From: Flavobacterium sp. NG2
GTDB taxonomy: Bacteria; Bacteroidota; Bacteroidia; Flavobacteriales; Flavobacteriaceae
Assembly (NCBI RefSeq): GCF_034119845.1
Contig: NZ_CP139420.1
Coordinates: 3,970,001-4,034,000 of the forward strand
Direction of reading: 5' to 3'
Length of the DNA: 64,000 nt
The notes under the pieces were generated by a model. The model was not told the origin of the DNA, searched no databases, and saw nothing but the letters and a program-made list of their open reading frames with translations. The translations under genes were made by a program, and so were the position numbers. This document shows positions 36,350 through 46,900 of the stretch, one piece after another. The number at the start of each line of letters is the position of its first letter. Within the stretch, counting starts at the first letter, position 1.

Positions 36350-37159
36350 TTAATTTCTAACCAAACCTTTGAAAAGCGTCACCATTTTTGGCTCTGCTTG
36401 TCCGGCGATGGCGATGATTTCGGCAATATCTACGGGTTTTAGGTTGTCAGGGTCGCACTCGTCTGTCAATACCGAAACGGCAATAACTGGCAAACGCAGA
36501 TGATTGGCCACAATGACCTCTGGAACGGTACTCATCCCTACGGCATCGGCACCTATGTTGCGTAAATAACGGTATTCGGCACGGGTTTCTAGCTGTGGTC
36601 CTACGACTCCTACATAGACTCCTTTGTGTAATTTGATTCCGTTTTCCTTAGCGACTGCGATTGCTTTTTTATTCATTTCGGCATCATAAGGCGCACTCAT
36701 ATCTACAAAACGGTCTCCAAAATCAGATACAGTTTTGAATGCCAATGGGGAACCTCCTTGTAAGTTGATATGGTCGTCAATCAACATCATATCACCTTTT
36801 TTGTAATCAAGATTGATGGCTCCAGCAGCGTTTGAAATCAATAACTTTTGGATTCCTAAGGCTTTTAAAATTCGGATAGGAAAGGTAATTTCTTGTATCG
36901 AATAGCCTTCGTACAAATGAAAACGGCCTTGCATTACGACTACTTTCTTGCCTTCAAGAGTTCCTAAAATCAGTTTGCCCGAATGGGATTCGACAGTAGA
37001 AACAGGAAAATGTGGAATGTCACTATAATTGACCTCTTTTTCTATTTGGATGTGTTGCACTAGTTGGCCCAGTCCTGTTCCAAGTACAATTCCAAATTCG
37101 GGTTGAGTAAAGCCTTTGGATTGTAAAAAGGCTAGGGATTCTTGTATGTTGTTTTTCAT
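36350..37159 (-). CDS. Purine nucleoside phosphorylase (PNP family)
   Basis: This 269-residue enzyme has FGIVLGTGLGQL (phosphate-binding loop), HFPVSTVESHSGKL, VVVMQGRFHLYEGY, LLISNAAGAINL and VGPQLETRAEYRYLRNIGADAVGMSTVPE, the signature set of trimeric purine nucleoside phosphorylases. It splits purine nucleosides with phosphate. Its place between arsS and arsM suggests it acts on the 5'-deoxy-5'-dimethylarsinoyl-adenosine made by ArsS and removes adenine. That is an inference. Normal purine salvage is the alternative. Confidence 0.93.
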   Translation of the reverse strand: MKNNIQESLAFLQSKGFTQPEFGIVLGTGLGQLVQHIQIEKEVNYSDIPHFPVSTVESHSGKLILGTLEGKKVVVMQGRFHLYEGYSIQEITFPIRILKALGIQKLLISNAAGAINLDYKKGDMMLIDDHINLQGGSPLAFKTVSDFGDRFVDMSAPYDAEMNKKAIAVAKENGIKLHKGVYVGVVGPQLETRAEYRYLRNIGADAVGMSTVPEVIVANHLRLPVIAVSVLTDECDPDNLKPVDIAEIIAIAGQAEPKMVTLFKGLVRN

Positions 37160-37340
37160 TTTTTCTTTTTTTTATTTACCACAAATTACACTAATTATCA
37201 CAATTATTATCTGACAAATCTGTGTTTAAAACTAATTTCACTTGGGCTCTATTAAATAATCTTAGTGAGTCTTTGTGACTCCTTTGTGGCCTTTGTGTTT
37301 AACTTTTTCTGTGTTTATCTTTGTGCCCTTTGTGGTTAAA

Positions 37341-38393
37341 CTAGACCACTGTTCCCTGACAACTACTCCCCGCTCCAGCGGTACAACCGTAGCAGTGTTG
37401 TGAAATCACAATGTTTCTATCTTGTAAAACTTCTTGATTGAAATCGGATATGTGTTTGACCTTTGAAGCGACCTTCAGTTCTAACATTTGGTTGAAATCG
37501 CAGTCGTACAACCAGCCGTCCCAACTCACCGAAATCGTATTGGTACACATCACATTGGCAACAGCCACAGGATTAAAGGCTTCGACCAAGGCATACATAT
37601 AATCTTCGTAATTATCTGAAGCGATTAAATAGTCCAGAAAACGAGAAATAGGCAGATTGGTAATCGCAAAAAGCGAATTAAAATCGATGTCAAAATCTTC
37701 TTTTAAGGCTTTTTTGAAATCGTGTTCTAAAGCCTTCTGCTCAGTGGGTAAAAAAGCACCCGATGGATTGTACACTAAATCCAATTTCAAACCAGTACCT
37801 TCTTTGCCATAACCAACTTTATTCAGCATTTGCAAAGCTTGAATCGATTTGTCAAAAACTCCATCGCCTCGTTGCTTATCCGTTTTTTCTCTTTTGTAAA
37901 AAGGCAAAGACGAGATCACATGAATGTTGTGTTTGGCAAAAAACTCGGGTAAGTCGTGGTATTTTTTATTGGCCAAAATAATGGTCAGATTGGAGCGAAC
38001 TATAAAATCCTTTACTCCTAGTTTAGAAGCTTCTTCGACAAACCAACGGAAATTAGGATTCATCTCTGGCGCTCCACCCGTTAAATCTAAGGTGTTGACC
38101 TCAGTCGTTTTGAGTACCTCCAAAATCTGTTGCATGGTCTCGACCGTCATGATTTCTTTTCGGTCAGGCCCAGCATCCACATGGCAATGCGCACAGACTT
38201 GGTTGCACATATAGCCTACATTGATTTGGAGAATTTCCAACTTTCGAGGTTGCAGTGGAAACGTTCCTGCTTTTTTTATTTTATCAGCAAAAGTGGGCAA
38301 ACTTCCATCTTGAAACATGCCTGTCGAAAGAATCTCGAGTTGTTTTTCGGTTTTAGAGAGTTCGCTATGTTTTGCATGTAAAGATTTGAGCAT
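37341..38393 (-). CDS. arsS: Arsenosugar biosynthesis radical SAM protein ArsS
   Basis: This 350-residue radical SAM protein has LEILQINVGYMCNQVCAHCHVDAG, where Cys63, Cys67 and Cys70 hold the [4Fe-4S] cluster. LTGGAPEMNP matches the SAM-binding GGE-like segment, and the C-terminal HCYGCTAGAGSSCQG end has Cys334, Cys337 and Cys345. Homologues are often annotated as (seleno)protein. Here the C-terminal position is an ordinary Cys (codon TGT). ArsS is understood to transfer the 5'-deoxyadenosyl group of SAM to dimethylarsenite. The gene leads a minus-strand run with PNP and ArsM. Confidence 0.92.
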   Translation of the reverse strand: MLKSLHAKHSELSKTEKQLEILSTGMFQDGSLPTFADKIKKAGTFPLQPRKLEILQINVGYMCNQVCAHCHVDAGPDRKEIMTVETMQQILEVLKTTEVNTLDLTGGAPEMNPNFRWFVEEASKLGVKDFIVRSNLTIILANKKYHDLPEFFAKHNIHVISSLPFYKREKTDKQRGDGVFDKSIQALQMLNKVGYGKEGTGLKLDLVYNPSGAFLPTEQKALEHDFKKALKEDFDIDFNSLFAITNLPISRFLDYLIASDNYEDYMYALVEAFNPVAVANVMCTNTISVSWDGWLYDCDFNQMLELKVASKVKHISDFNQEVLQDRNIVISQHCYGCTAGAGSSCQGTVV

Positions 38394-38502
38394 TTTTTTT
38401 AAGTATTTAGGGTTCTGAGAAGCTAAGGTTCTAAGGTTTTATAGGTTCAAATACAAAGGACTTAGTCCCTTAGAAACTTAGAATCTTAGCCCCTCAAAAA
38501 AA

Positions 38503-38838
38503 CTACATCGAGAGTTTATCGTATTTATTCATCATTTGCACACTATGTACTAAGGTAGCACCGCCACGAATAGCCGCCGCTACATGAACCGCTTCCATCA
38601 TTTCTTCTTTGGTAATCCCTCGTTTAAGTCCATCACCAGTATAAGCATCAATACAATACGGACATTGTACGGTATGTGAAACTGCCAAGGCTATCAATGA
38701 TTTTTCGCGAGCAGATAAACTGCCTTCTTCAAATACTTTTCCGTAGTAATCAAAAAACTTGTCCCCTAGTTCTTCGTTCCAATCGGAGATTTTACCAAAT
38801 TTTTTCAGGTCGGCTGGGTCGTAATAGGTTTTGTCCAT
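38503..38838 (-). CDS. Arsenosugar-associated AhpD/carboxymuconolactone decarboxylase-like protein
   Basis: This 111-residue protein has the AhpD-type CPYC redox motif (Cys59, Cys62) within LAVSHTVQCPYCIDAYTGDGLKRG, followed by EAVHVAAAIRGGATLVH. It is about the size of a peroxidase-like CMD-family protein that often accompanies arsS (TIGR04169-type). It may reduce peroxide or an arsenical thiol adduct. It lies about 110 bases before arsS and on the same strand, with a repeat-bearing gap (38394-38502), so cotranscription is likely. Confidence 0.85.
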   Translation of the reverse strand: MDKTYYDPADLKKFGKISDWNEELGDKFFDYYGKVFEEGSLSAREKSLIALAVSHTVQCPYCIDAYTGDGLKRGITKEEMMEAVHVAAAIRGGATLVHSVQMMNKYDKLSM

Positions 38839-39080
38839 TTTATAGTGTCTTATTGAGTTGTCTGTTTATATCCTATCAAAAATACAATCTAGAATACAAA
38901 AAGACTTAGGTTTAACTTTTATTTTTGGTTTTACCATTCTATTTTTTAAATATAGACGGATGGGAGAAACCTAAACGAAAATATAGACGATAGCCTATAG
39001 TATTCCTGACAATATAAAATAAAAAATTTCAGTACAGAACAGTACTAACGTATGATTTAAAAGTTAACCACAGAGGCTTA

Positions 39081-41699
39081 CTATTCATTTTCTTTTAAAA
39101 CAAAATCTAAACCATCAACAATATCACCGTCTTCAGATTTTTTTATGCTGAAATAACGACAAGGAGGACTTGCCGTCATATTTAGACTCTTTAACTGTTC
39201 TGGGTCGATACATGCCATATAATCACCTGGTTTAAGTCCTAAATGATATATATACCCATCCGATTCAGAAAGGGTTTGAACGACCAATTCTTTTGAATCT
39301 TTTTTATAAACCTTAACTATTATTCGAGAAAACCCTCTGACTTCATTTTCATTTTCTTTATAAACGGTACCGCTCACTTCACCCATAGGGACAATAGGTA
39401 CATTAATACGTTTGAATTGGTTTGGGTCAATAATAACTTGATACAAGCGATGTTTGAATCTCCATGATATATTTTCCAAATCATTATCATTAAAGCTAAT
39501 TGTATAAGCTGTAAATCCATTTAAATCTGGAATACGAACTAACAAATCGTTGTCGTTAAAAATAGGGGTAGCACCATTAATTTTAACATCCTTAATTTTT
39601 ACTAAGCGTTCGTCTTTATCAAAAATTCCATTTTGATTTAAATCCAGGAAAGGATAGATTACAACTCCTCCTTTTCCTAAAGCCGAATTAGGTCCTTTGT
39701 GAATATAATTGTTTTTAGCTCCAAAAGCTAAACTCCCCTGTGCACTAGCTGAAATTATTGTATTGTCTTTACTTCTTGAAGCCGAAAAGGCAGTTCGAGC
39801 AAAAGACAAATCGTACTTATAATTAAGATTCACAAAATCTAAATTATACAATGCATTTCGTTCATAATAAGCCGAAAAAACACCTCTTAACATCCTTTTT
39901 TCAATCTCTGCTTTATAAGACATCAAAGTATTATCACTTATATTGTAACGAACAGAAGGTCTTAGTTGAAGATTATCTTTTAGTCGATACGAAAAAAACA
40001 AATCAGTAGTCATAAAAGGAGATTGAGCATCCACCCAATTGAGTTGTGACTCAGAACTTACCCCTATTTTCTTGTAATTTGCAGATAGCATCAAATTGGC
40101 AAAATTATATTGAAAGGTCTTATAGTCCAATTGAGAATAATCCAATCTAACAGAGCCGTTTACTTTACTAAATTTAATAGGAATTGATAATTTAGTTTTT
40201 AATTCTCTTGAAGCATTAAAAAAAGTAGCCGTTTGCCCCTCAACATATTTAGCATAATCAAACTCAAACAAAATATCTTTAGTAATATAATAATTCAACA
40301 AACCTCTACTTCTTACTCCATGTGCGTATTCCCCATTAAATAATAATTTGCTAAAAGGCTGAAAAGTTGCTTTAAGAAAAGGAATCATACTATTAGAAAT
40401 AGTCGAAACATATTCTATTCCTCCCCCAAGCGTAAAGGTTCGGGTCAAGCCATAAAAAAACTCCCCTTTACTAAATTGAGTTCCTTTGCCGTCCTGTACA
40501 ATTCCCGCAGATAAACCGTATTCAAATTCATTTTTAGGCATAATCGTATAGGGAACATTCATCTCGCGTTCCTCAACACGTTCTTCACCAGCTGGACCAT
40601 AATATTTTAATGTTAAGATACTGTAGCCGTAAACTATTGGTACTTTAAATGAAAACGCTCCAGATGCATCTGCAGTGGTAAAATCAACCAAAATTTTATT
40701 GATATAAAGCTCAACTGTCCAGTTGGGGTCTGTAGTTTCATTAATGGTATAAACACCTTTAGCTTTACGAACTGTCGTTGGTGTATTACGAATAACAGCG
40801 CCTACCATTGGGGCATTAATAAAAGCAATCATAGGCACACCTATTTTACCTATTTGTGCTTGTTTGATGATTTTTTTGTCATTATCAACCCAACTCCAAC
40901 GGTAGTTTAATTGCCTATTATCAAAAGTATATTGACTATTATAGTTTAAGGAAACATTGGCTTCCCCTTTTAAGAGTTCGGCTCCAAATCCCAAACCAAG
41001 TAAATTAGTAGCGGGTTCATTCAAATTGGTAAACGAAGCCATAGACCAATCAAAAGTCCCTAATTTAAAAGTATGGTAATTTCTCTTGACAAGCGTATCA
41101 AATAAGATTTCATTTTTAATTTTGGAAATATTTTTTCTGATTTTTTCCTGTCTCATCTGCTTGATAATAGGCAACTCAAAATCAGCCGATAATTTTATTG
41201 TTAGGGTTCTGAAATTAAAATCCAATTTTATCCGAAAAACATCTGAAAAAACCGTTGCATCTATATAGATGTTACCCGATTCTTTAATGATTTTATTATT
41301 TGTTTTGAAAGTTTTGTCTCCAATTCTAATAGTTCCCCTTGCAAAATCTATTGTGTATGGCTGTTGCATGTTTCCTATCACCCCCACTAGACTGATTCCT
41401 TTTTCACCCTCCTTACAGGGAATTTTAAGGGTCGAAAATAAGTCTACAACATTGATATACAAATTATTTTTATCTGAATAGACTGCATCCAAATCAAAAT
41501 TACCCAAACCTTCAATAACTACGTTGACCAATAACTGTTCATAAACGGTAGGATTGGGGTCGATGGGGTCATTGGATTTTTTTAAAACCTCAGCAGAATG
41601 TACAGAAAAAGTATAACCGAAAAATAGGAGAGTAAACAAAACGTTTTTTAACCAACGAAAATAAAATTCATTTAGCTTACTAAAAGTACTTGTATTCAT
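39081..41699 (-). CDS. Usher-like outer-membrane assembly protein
   Basis: This 872-residue protein has a hydrophobic signal-like segment near residues 18-35 (VLFTLLFFGYTFSVHSA). An N-terminal domain (VNVVIEGLGNFDLDAVYSDKNNLYINVVDLFSTLKIP) matches the start of fimbrial ushers. About 500 residues of beta-barrel-like strands follow, including MNVPYTIMPKNEFEYGLSAG, a sequence style seen in ushers. The end has an SdrD-like FLDLNQNGIFDKDERLVK segment and two small beta domains (GEVSGTVYKENENEV). The start is 3 bases after the DUF4402 gene. With the chaperone and two pilin-like genes it looks like an outer-membrane secretion pore for a fibre. The usher call is by pattern, not by search. Confidence 0.72.
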   Translation of the reverse strand: MNTSTFSKLNEFYFRWLKNVLFTLLFFGYTFSVHSAEVLKKSNDPIDPNPTVYEQLLVNVVIEGLGNFDLDAVYSDKNNLYINVVDLFSTLKIPCKEGEKGISLVGVIGNMQQPYTIDFARGTIRIGDKTFKTNNKIIKESGNIYIDATVFSDVFRIKLDFNFRTLTIKLSADFELPIIKQMRQEKIRKNISKIKNEILFDTLVKRNYHTFKLGTFDWSMASFTNLNEPATNLLGLGFGAELLKGEANVSLNYNSQYTFDNRQLNYRWSWVDNDKKIIKQAQIGKIGVPMIAFINAPMVGAVIRNTPTTVRKAKGVYTINETTDPNWTVELYINKILVDFTTADASGAFSFKVPIVYGYSILTLKYYGPAGEERVEEREMNVPYTIMPKNEFEYGLSAGIVQDGKGTQFSKGEFFYGLTRTFTLGGGIEYVSTISNSMIPFLKATFQPFSKLLFNGEYAHGVRSRGLLNYYITKDILFEFDYAKYVEGQTATFFNASRELKTKLSIPIKFSKVNGSVRLDYSQLDYKTFQYNFANLMLSANYKKIGVSSESQLNWVDAQSPFMTTDLFFSYRLKDNLQLRPSVRYNISDNTLMSYKAEIEKRMLRGVFSAYYERNALYNLDFVNLNYKYDLSFARTAFSASRSKDNTIISASAQGSLAFGAKNNYIHKGPNSALGKGGVVIYPFLDLNQNGIFDKDERLVKIKDVKINGATPIFNDNDLLVRIPDLNGFTAYTISFNDNDLENISWRFKHRLYQVIIDPNQFKRINVPIVPMGEVSGTVYKENENEVRGFSRIIVKVYKKDSKELVVQTLSESDGYIYHLGLKPGDYMACIDPEQLKSLNMTASPPCRYFSIKKSEDGDIVDGLDFVLKENE

Positions 41700-41702
41700 T
41701 AC

Positions 41703-42233
41703 CTACTCTTGATTAAAGGTAATAAAAAAGGTTCCTGTATAGACTCCAGGAATTGCTGCACCAGGAACATTTAAGGTTCCGCCTACGCGTAAAAGGCTAA
41801 CAAAATTACAATTACCATCTGTCGCGAAAACAGCACCACTAGAGCCTTTTTCAGTAGGTCCTAAATTTAGAATTAGACTTCCTCCTTCGCTACCCGAAAG
41901 GGTCACCGTTGGGTCTAAAGTAATGGTAACATTACGACCTTGGCATAATTTAATTTCAAAAATAGCAGGTTGTGCAGTCGGTGACGAATTTAACAAACCT
42001 ATAGCTCCTGTCGCTGTTCTACTTCCGTTCCAGCCTACAGTAACTGTTCCTCCAGCTGCACCTGTAAGAGCAAAGGTTCCAAAATGTAAAGCCTGAGTAG
42101 CTGCCACCGTAATTGAACGTTGTGGCAAAGCCGGTTGTGAAAACACAAAAAGGTTATTTAATAACAATAACAAAACAATCGCTCCTTTTAAAGCAATATG
42201 AGTACCATTGAAATTAAATTGTTTTTGAATCAT
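41703..42233 (-). CDS. DUF4402 pilin-like subunit 2
   Basis: This 176-residue protein has a signal-like hydrophobic segment (ALKGAIVLLLLLNNLFVFSQ). The mature part carries the DUF4402 pattern: ALHFGTFAL, GGTVTVGWNGSRTATGAIGL, and a C-terminal GGTLNVPGAAIPGVYTGTFFITF. Two Cys (in KLCQGRN and DGNCNF) could form a disulfide that the first subunit lacks. It lies between the chaperone and the usher, with 14- and 3-base gaps. It is a likely adhesin-tip or minor subunit. DUF4402 proteins co-occur with chaperone-usher genes, but their assembly is not established here. Confidence 0.78.
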   Translation of the reverse strand: MIQKQFNFNGTHIALKGAIVLLLLLNNLFVFSQPALPQRSITVAATQALHFGTFALTGAAGGTVTVGWNGSRTATGAIGLLNSSPTAQPAIFEIKLCQGRNVTITLDPTVTLSGSEGGSLILNLGPTEKGSSGAVFATDGNCNFVSLLRVGGTLNVPGAAIPGVYTGTFFITFNQE

Positions 42234-42247
42234 ATAAAAGAATTGGC

Positions 42248-43069
42248 TTAATTAAGAATAATTTCGGCCTCTGTATATAGTTCTGGTTTAGATTCTTTAT
42301 TGCTCAAATATCTAGCAATTATTTTTCCTTTAGGTAAAGTTTTGCTATTCAATTTATCAAGTTTAATTGTAATATATCTTTTATTGATATTGGTATACAC
42401 ACCAACACCATTTACAGCACCAATCTCAAAAGCTTTTCCTCTTTCAGGAACAAATTCAACTTTAATATCACCATAAACGGAATAGTTGCCCGAACGATTT
42501 AAAACCAATTTCAATATTTGATTCTTATCTTCATCAGTCACTATTTTTAAATCACTAAAATGCGCTTGAGTAGTAACCTCTCCCGTTCGAATAATTACTG
42601 GAATACTCATCCCGAAAATTGGAATTAATTGTACTCTTAACAAAGTAGAATCTCTTTCGGTTTTAGATTGTCCACGAGCAGTATAATCTTTTTCAGATCT
42701 AAAATACAGGTGTGAACGATATTCTCCTTCTTCCATATCTGCTTTACGTCTGAATTGTAAACTAATTACTTGAGATTCTTGCGGTCCGAGCGTAACTTGT
42801 CTTGGAAAGATTCGAAGATAAGGTTCGGCAATTTTTTGACCCTGAACTGGGTCTTTTAAATCAACAAAACTCCCATCTTCTTTCATGTTTTTATTTACAA
42901 ATGAAATAGAATAGGTTGCAGGTTCAGTTCCTGTATTGACAACACTTAACTCTTGTCTTTGTTTATTTCCTTCAAATATTACGCGAGTAGGGGTAACTAA
43001 TAAATCCCCTTGTGCTTTTACTTGCACAATCAAACCTAAAAAAAACAATCCAAACAATATTCTTTTCAT
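42248..43069 (-). CDS. PapD-like periplasmic chaperone
   Basis: This is a 273-residue protein. A longer frame starts at 43126 but the ATG at 43069 gives a standard signal peptide (MKRILFGLFFLGLIVQVKAQ). The mature part begins LLVTPTRVIFEGNKQRQELSVVNTG, then has RIFPRQVTLGPQESQVISLQFRR and EGEYRSHLYFRS, matching the first Ig domain of pilus chaperones. The second domain ends with a TEAEIILN strand. It would hold the DUF4402 subunits in the periplasm and deliver them to the usher-like protein. It is 14 bases from the downstream DUF4402 gene. Confidence 0.85.
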   Translation of the reverse strand: MKRILFGLFFLGLIVQVKAQGDLLVTPTRVIFEGNKQRQELSVVNTGTEPATYSISFVNKNMKEDGSFVDLKDPVQGQKIAEPYLRIFPRQVTLGPQESQVISLQFRRKADMEEGEYRSHLYFRSEKDYTARGQSKTERDSTLLRVQLIPIFGMSIPVIIRTGEVTTQAHFSDLKIVTDEDKNQILKLVLNRSGNYSVYGDIKVEFVPERGKAFEIGAVNGVGVYTNINKRYITIKLDKLNSKTLPKGKIIARYLSNKESKPELYTEAEIILN

Positions 43070-43165
43070 ACAGTCTTTATCTATGAACAAATTTAAAATC
43101 CAGAATTTAAAAAAGGGGAAAAACATATTTATTGCCTTTCCCCTATCTTGTAATTGATTTAGTTT

Positions 43166-43711
43166 TTAGTTGTAATCAACACTTACATTAAATGTACCAG
43201 CATAGATTCCTCCCGCTTGCGAATTTGCAACAGTCAAAGTTCCTCCTAATTTAAAGCTATCAGTTCCTGTAGGGCTTAGTGTGCTTGTTACCGCATCATC
43301 ACTAGCTCCATTAAATCTTGCTTTCAAATCACTGATAGTCATCGTAGCCGTTCCGTCAATAGTTTCAGTTACTGTTATTGTTGAAGGCAACGTTAAAGCA
43401 TAAGTTACATTCTTTGTTCCAGTTACATTATAAGCCGCATTAGTTGCCAAAGGTGCAACAGCAGAGGCAGAAACTCCTCCAGTAAAACTACGTGTCGTAT
43501 TATTTGATGGTAAAACTACAGTTCCTGAAGCTCCTGATAAAAGGTTTATTGTACCAAAATGCAAAGCCGAAGTTTGTGTCAATGACATTGGTATAATCAA
43601 TTTTGCTCCTGCAGTTGTTCCTGTAACTGTCGCCGAAGTCTGAGCTTCTACTTTAGTCATTAATCCAGAAATTAAAAATACTACTACAAGTAATAATCTG
43701 TTTGTTTTCAT
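43166..43711 (-). CDS. DUF4402 pilin-like subunit 1
   Basis: This 181-residue protein has a signal peptide ending in VEAQ. It shows the DUF4402 pattern: ALHFGTINLLSGASGTVVL, a TRSFTGGVSA segment, AAYNVTGTKNVTYALTLP, then FKLGGTLTVANSQAGGIYAGTFNVSVDYN. No Cys is present in the mature part. It lies 96 bases before the chaperone gene and 231 bases after the giant adhesin gene, all on the minus strand. It is probably the major subunit of a surface fibre or a component that the giant protein uses. Neither is proven. Confidence 0.85.
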   Translation of the reverse strand: MKTNRLLLVVVFLISGLMTKVEAQTSATVTGTTAGAKLIIPMSLTQTSALHFGTINLLSGASGTVVLPSNNTTRSFTGGVSASAVAPLATNAAYNVTGTKNVTYALTLPSTITVTETIDGTATMTISDLKARFNGASDDAVTSTLSPTGTDSFKLGGTLTVANSQAGGIYAGTFNVSVDYN

Positions 43712-43942
43712 TTTTTAGGTTTTTAAATTTGGGGTTTAATATTATTTTTTTGATTTGTTTATTTGTTTGTAAAACTTATTCCTGACAAAATCAGTGGTAA
43801 GCCTTAAAGACAGTGCAATATTAAGTAATAAATCATTTAATAATCAAATTGTTATTTGTAAAATTTGCAGTTTATCCGTTATTTGCAATTAATCTAAATA
43901 AAGGATTAAATGCAAAATACATCGACAAACCGCATGTTTGTT

Positions 43943-46900
43943 CTATTTTACAGCATTAAAAAGAACTTTATAATTTGTACTGAACCACTCATTTTGTAAT
44001 TTAACCAAAATCAAACCTGTAGGTAAATTCAGATTTAATATATTAACAACAGAAGATTCAAGTCCTTTTTTAAGCAATAATTTCCCTGTAACATCATAAA
44101 TAACTAATTCTGTCGGTACATTTACATGCTTTAAATCCACAATTAAATCATTCTCTACTGAATAAACATAAGGGGTCAATTGACTTCCTAAAGCACTATC
44201 TATTGGTTTAAAATGCAATACAAAACGATTCTCATTATCCGTTTGAGTCGATTTAAATCGGTAAAAATCTGAACTAGAAACGGGTACAACTTTCTTTAAT
44301 AATTTGTCTTCTAAATAAACTTCACTAAATTCTTTTGGATTATAAGTGTAGTTTAATTTATAAAATCCATCGATTCCTGCTTTAAATGCTAATGGTATCG
44401 AACTATTATCTATGTAATTCGTAAAATACTTAACTGAAAGTATCTCTTTACCGCTATTTAAATACAAACTTGGAGCCGAAGCAACAGGGCTAAATAATTT
44501 TGAAGCCCCCATTTCGTTAGTATTATTTCCAAATTGCATCAACACCTCATCAGCACTAGAATTTGCTTCTGATTGAACCGTTACACGAAATAAATTATCT
44601 GATGTTAATACATTTTTTTTCCAATTTGACGCGCCTGTATGTACTCTTACGGAATTATTAAAACCTAAACTTCCGTTAGTAGCTGTCTTAACAAAAAAAC
44701 CTTGCATTGGAGCGATGTATCTTGTAATTGAATTGGTACCAATACCTGTAGCCGAATTACAAACTCCATAATTATTTACAGCTGGATTCCACACCCACAT
44801 ATCATATCCGCTTCCGCTCGGGACTAAATCTGTTCGACTCCAACCTGATGGATGCTGCCAGTCAACTGAGGACGGATAAGGATTCCCAACTAAATTGAAA
44901 CCTTCTAAATCAACAAGCGCACTATCAACAGTTGTTGTCTTGGTAATTGGGTAGGCCAAAGAACCGTTATTTAAAGTTCCATTAAATTCCTTTGTTGGAT
45001 TTAAAGCTTGAAATGAATACAAATAACCCCGTCCAACAGTAAAATAAGGCGATGGATGTACAGAATTCCAATTCCCTACTGAAGTTGTTTCAAGTTTGTA
45101 TTTCCAGCAGAAAGTAGGTTCATTCCATAAATAGGCATCATAACCTGTTCCGTTTCCATAAGTCCCAGACGGGGTCCAATTTCCTGAAATACTTTGATTT
45201 GAAACTGGTGATGATAGAAAATGCCAATCTTCGGCATTCCCACTTATGTATCGCTCCACTGTGGCAGAAACATTGTTTGTATGGTGTAGTAATGAAGCGG
45301 TACCACTAGCATTCGATTTTAAAACTATTCCATTTGTGCCTACTGTATTAGAAATAGTACCGTCAATAGATAGTGTTTTACTCGCATTTACTGTTATACT
45401 AGAGGCATTCATTACAGTCATTCCTCCTAATACAACGCTATTTGCATTTAAAATGTTTGTCGCATTGCCTGAAAGATTAAGATTTCCATTGATCTGAATT
45501 GGATTATTCACAGTCGTGGACACAGTACCAGACATGCCTAAATTACCTTGAATTTCCATTGCACCGTTTGGCAATGTTTTAATGCCTGTTCCACTCAAAT
45601 TTAAATTATAATAATGAGTATTTGTTGGATTTGGCTGTGCCACTGTTTGGTCTCCTCCGTTATAATCTAGGGTAGATCCATTTAATGGCAAACTGTTTAT
45701 AGTACCATTATTTGTTAATGTCCCAGCAATACCCACATAGGCAGAAGGAAGCATATTCAAAGCATTACCCGTTGGAATCACCACATTATAAAAATTAGTT
45801 GTTCCTTCGATATCTGCATTGGCATTAGTAAAAGTAACAGTACTAGAATTTGAATTAAATACACCTCCAAGGTTTTTCCAAGAACCATCCGCACCCACTA
45901 TGGTCAATGATGCATTGGCAGGTGCATTCAAAATAGCTCCATTTTGCAATGTCATTTTTAGAATGGTGACATTAGAGGCTAAAGTAGGATTATTGGGTAC
46001 CGAAGCTGCATCAGGAATCACTACTATAGAATTAGCACTTGGAATCGTCTTTGGAGTCCAATTATTTAAATTCCCCCATACCGTACTGATGGAACCATTC
46101 CAAATTAAATCAAATATCGTACTTGAAGCTAACGTATTTTCCAAGTTTCCAAATGTAGTTGGAAAGCTAGAAATGAAGATATTATTTATTGTTACCCAAT
46201 TGTTCGTCGAATTACTTTCCGAACTACCCCACTCATGCGCTCCATCTGGTAATTGTCCGTTGGCACCAAAAGTCCAATGCACCAAGTTATTTTTTGTATT
46301 TCCGTTCAACTCACTATCGAGATAATGAGTAGTTACTGAGGCGATACAATCCACCCCACCTGTTTGCACAAAATCGTAAATACGCTTGATTGGAGTTGTC
46401 AAAGTTTGCCAAGTTGGAGCGGTTCCAATTTGGATTTTCACTTTTAATTCTGTTGGATAAGTCCCCCCATTCTCGAAAGAAACATAAGTATATTGATTAC
46501 CAAAAGTATAATTAACATTGGCATTAAAACTTGTACGTCGAACGATACCAGTTACATCACCAACTCCCAGGGTTGTTCCTAAAATCCCCATGGTTAAATT
46601 TTTTAAATTTGCTCCATCGTATAAATCCAAAATACCTTTGGTTGCAGAAGGATTAGCTGCTTGTAAATTTAGAATCTTGTTTACAGTTATATCACCTTCT
46701 GAAGTAAGTCCTCCAGAGCCACTAATCGTAAGATTAGTAATACCACTACTAAAAGTACCACTAGGCAAGCTAATTGGGCTTGAATTATGAAATACTAACG
46801 TATCACCTGCTTCACTGGCATCGATACTTCCACTTACTTTAGTAAAACTGTTTCCAGCCATTGTAAAGGTGGTATTATTCAATTTCAGATTTCCTAAAGT

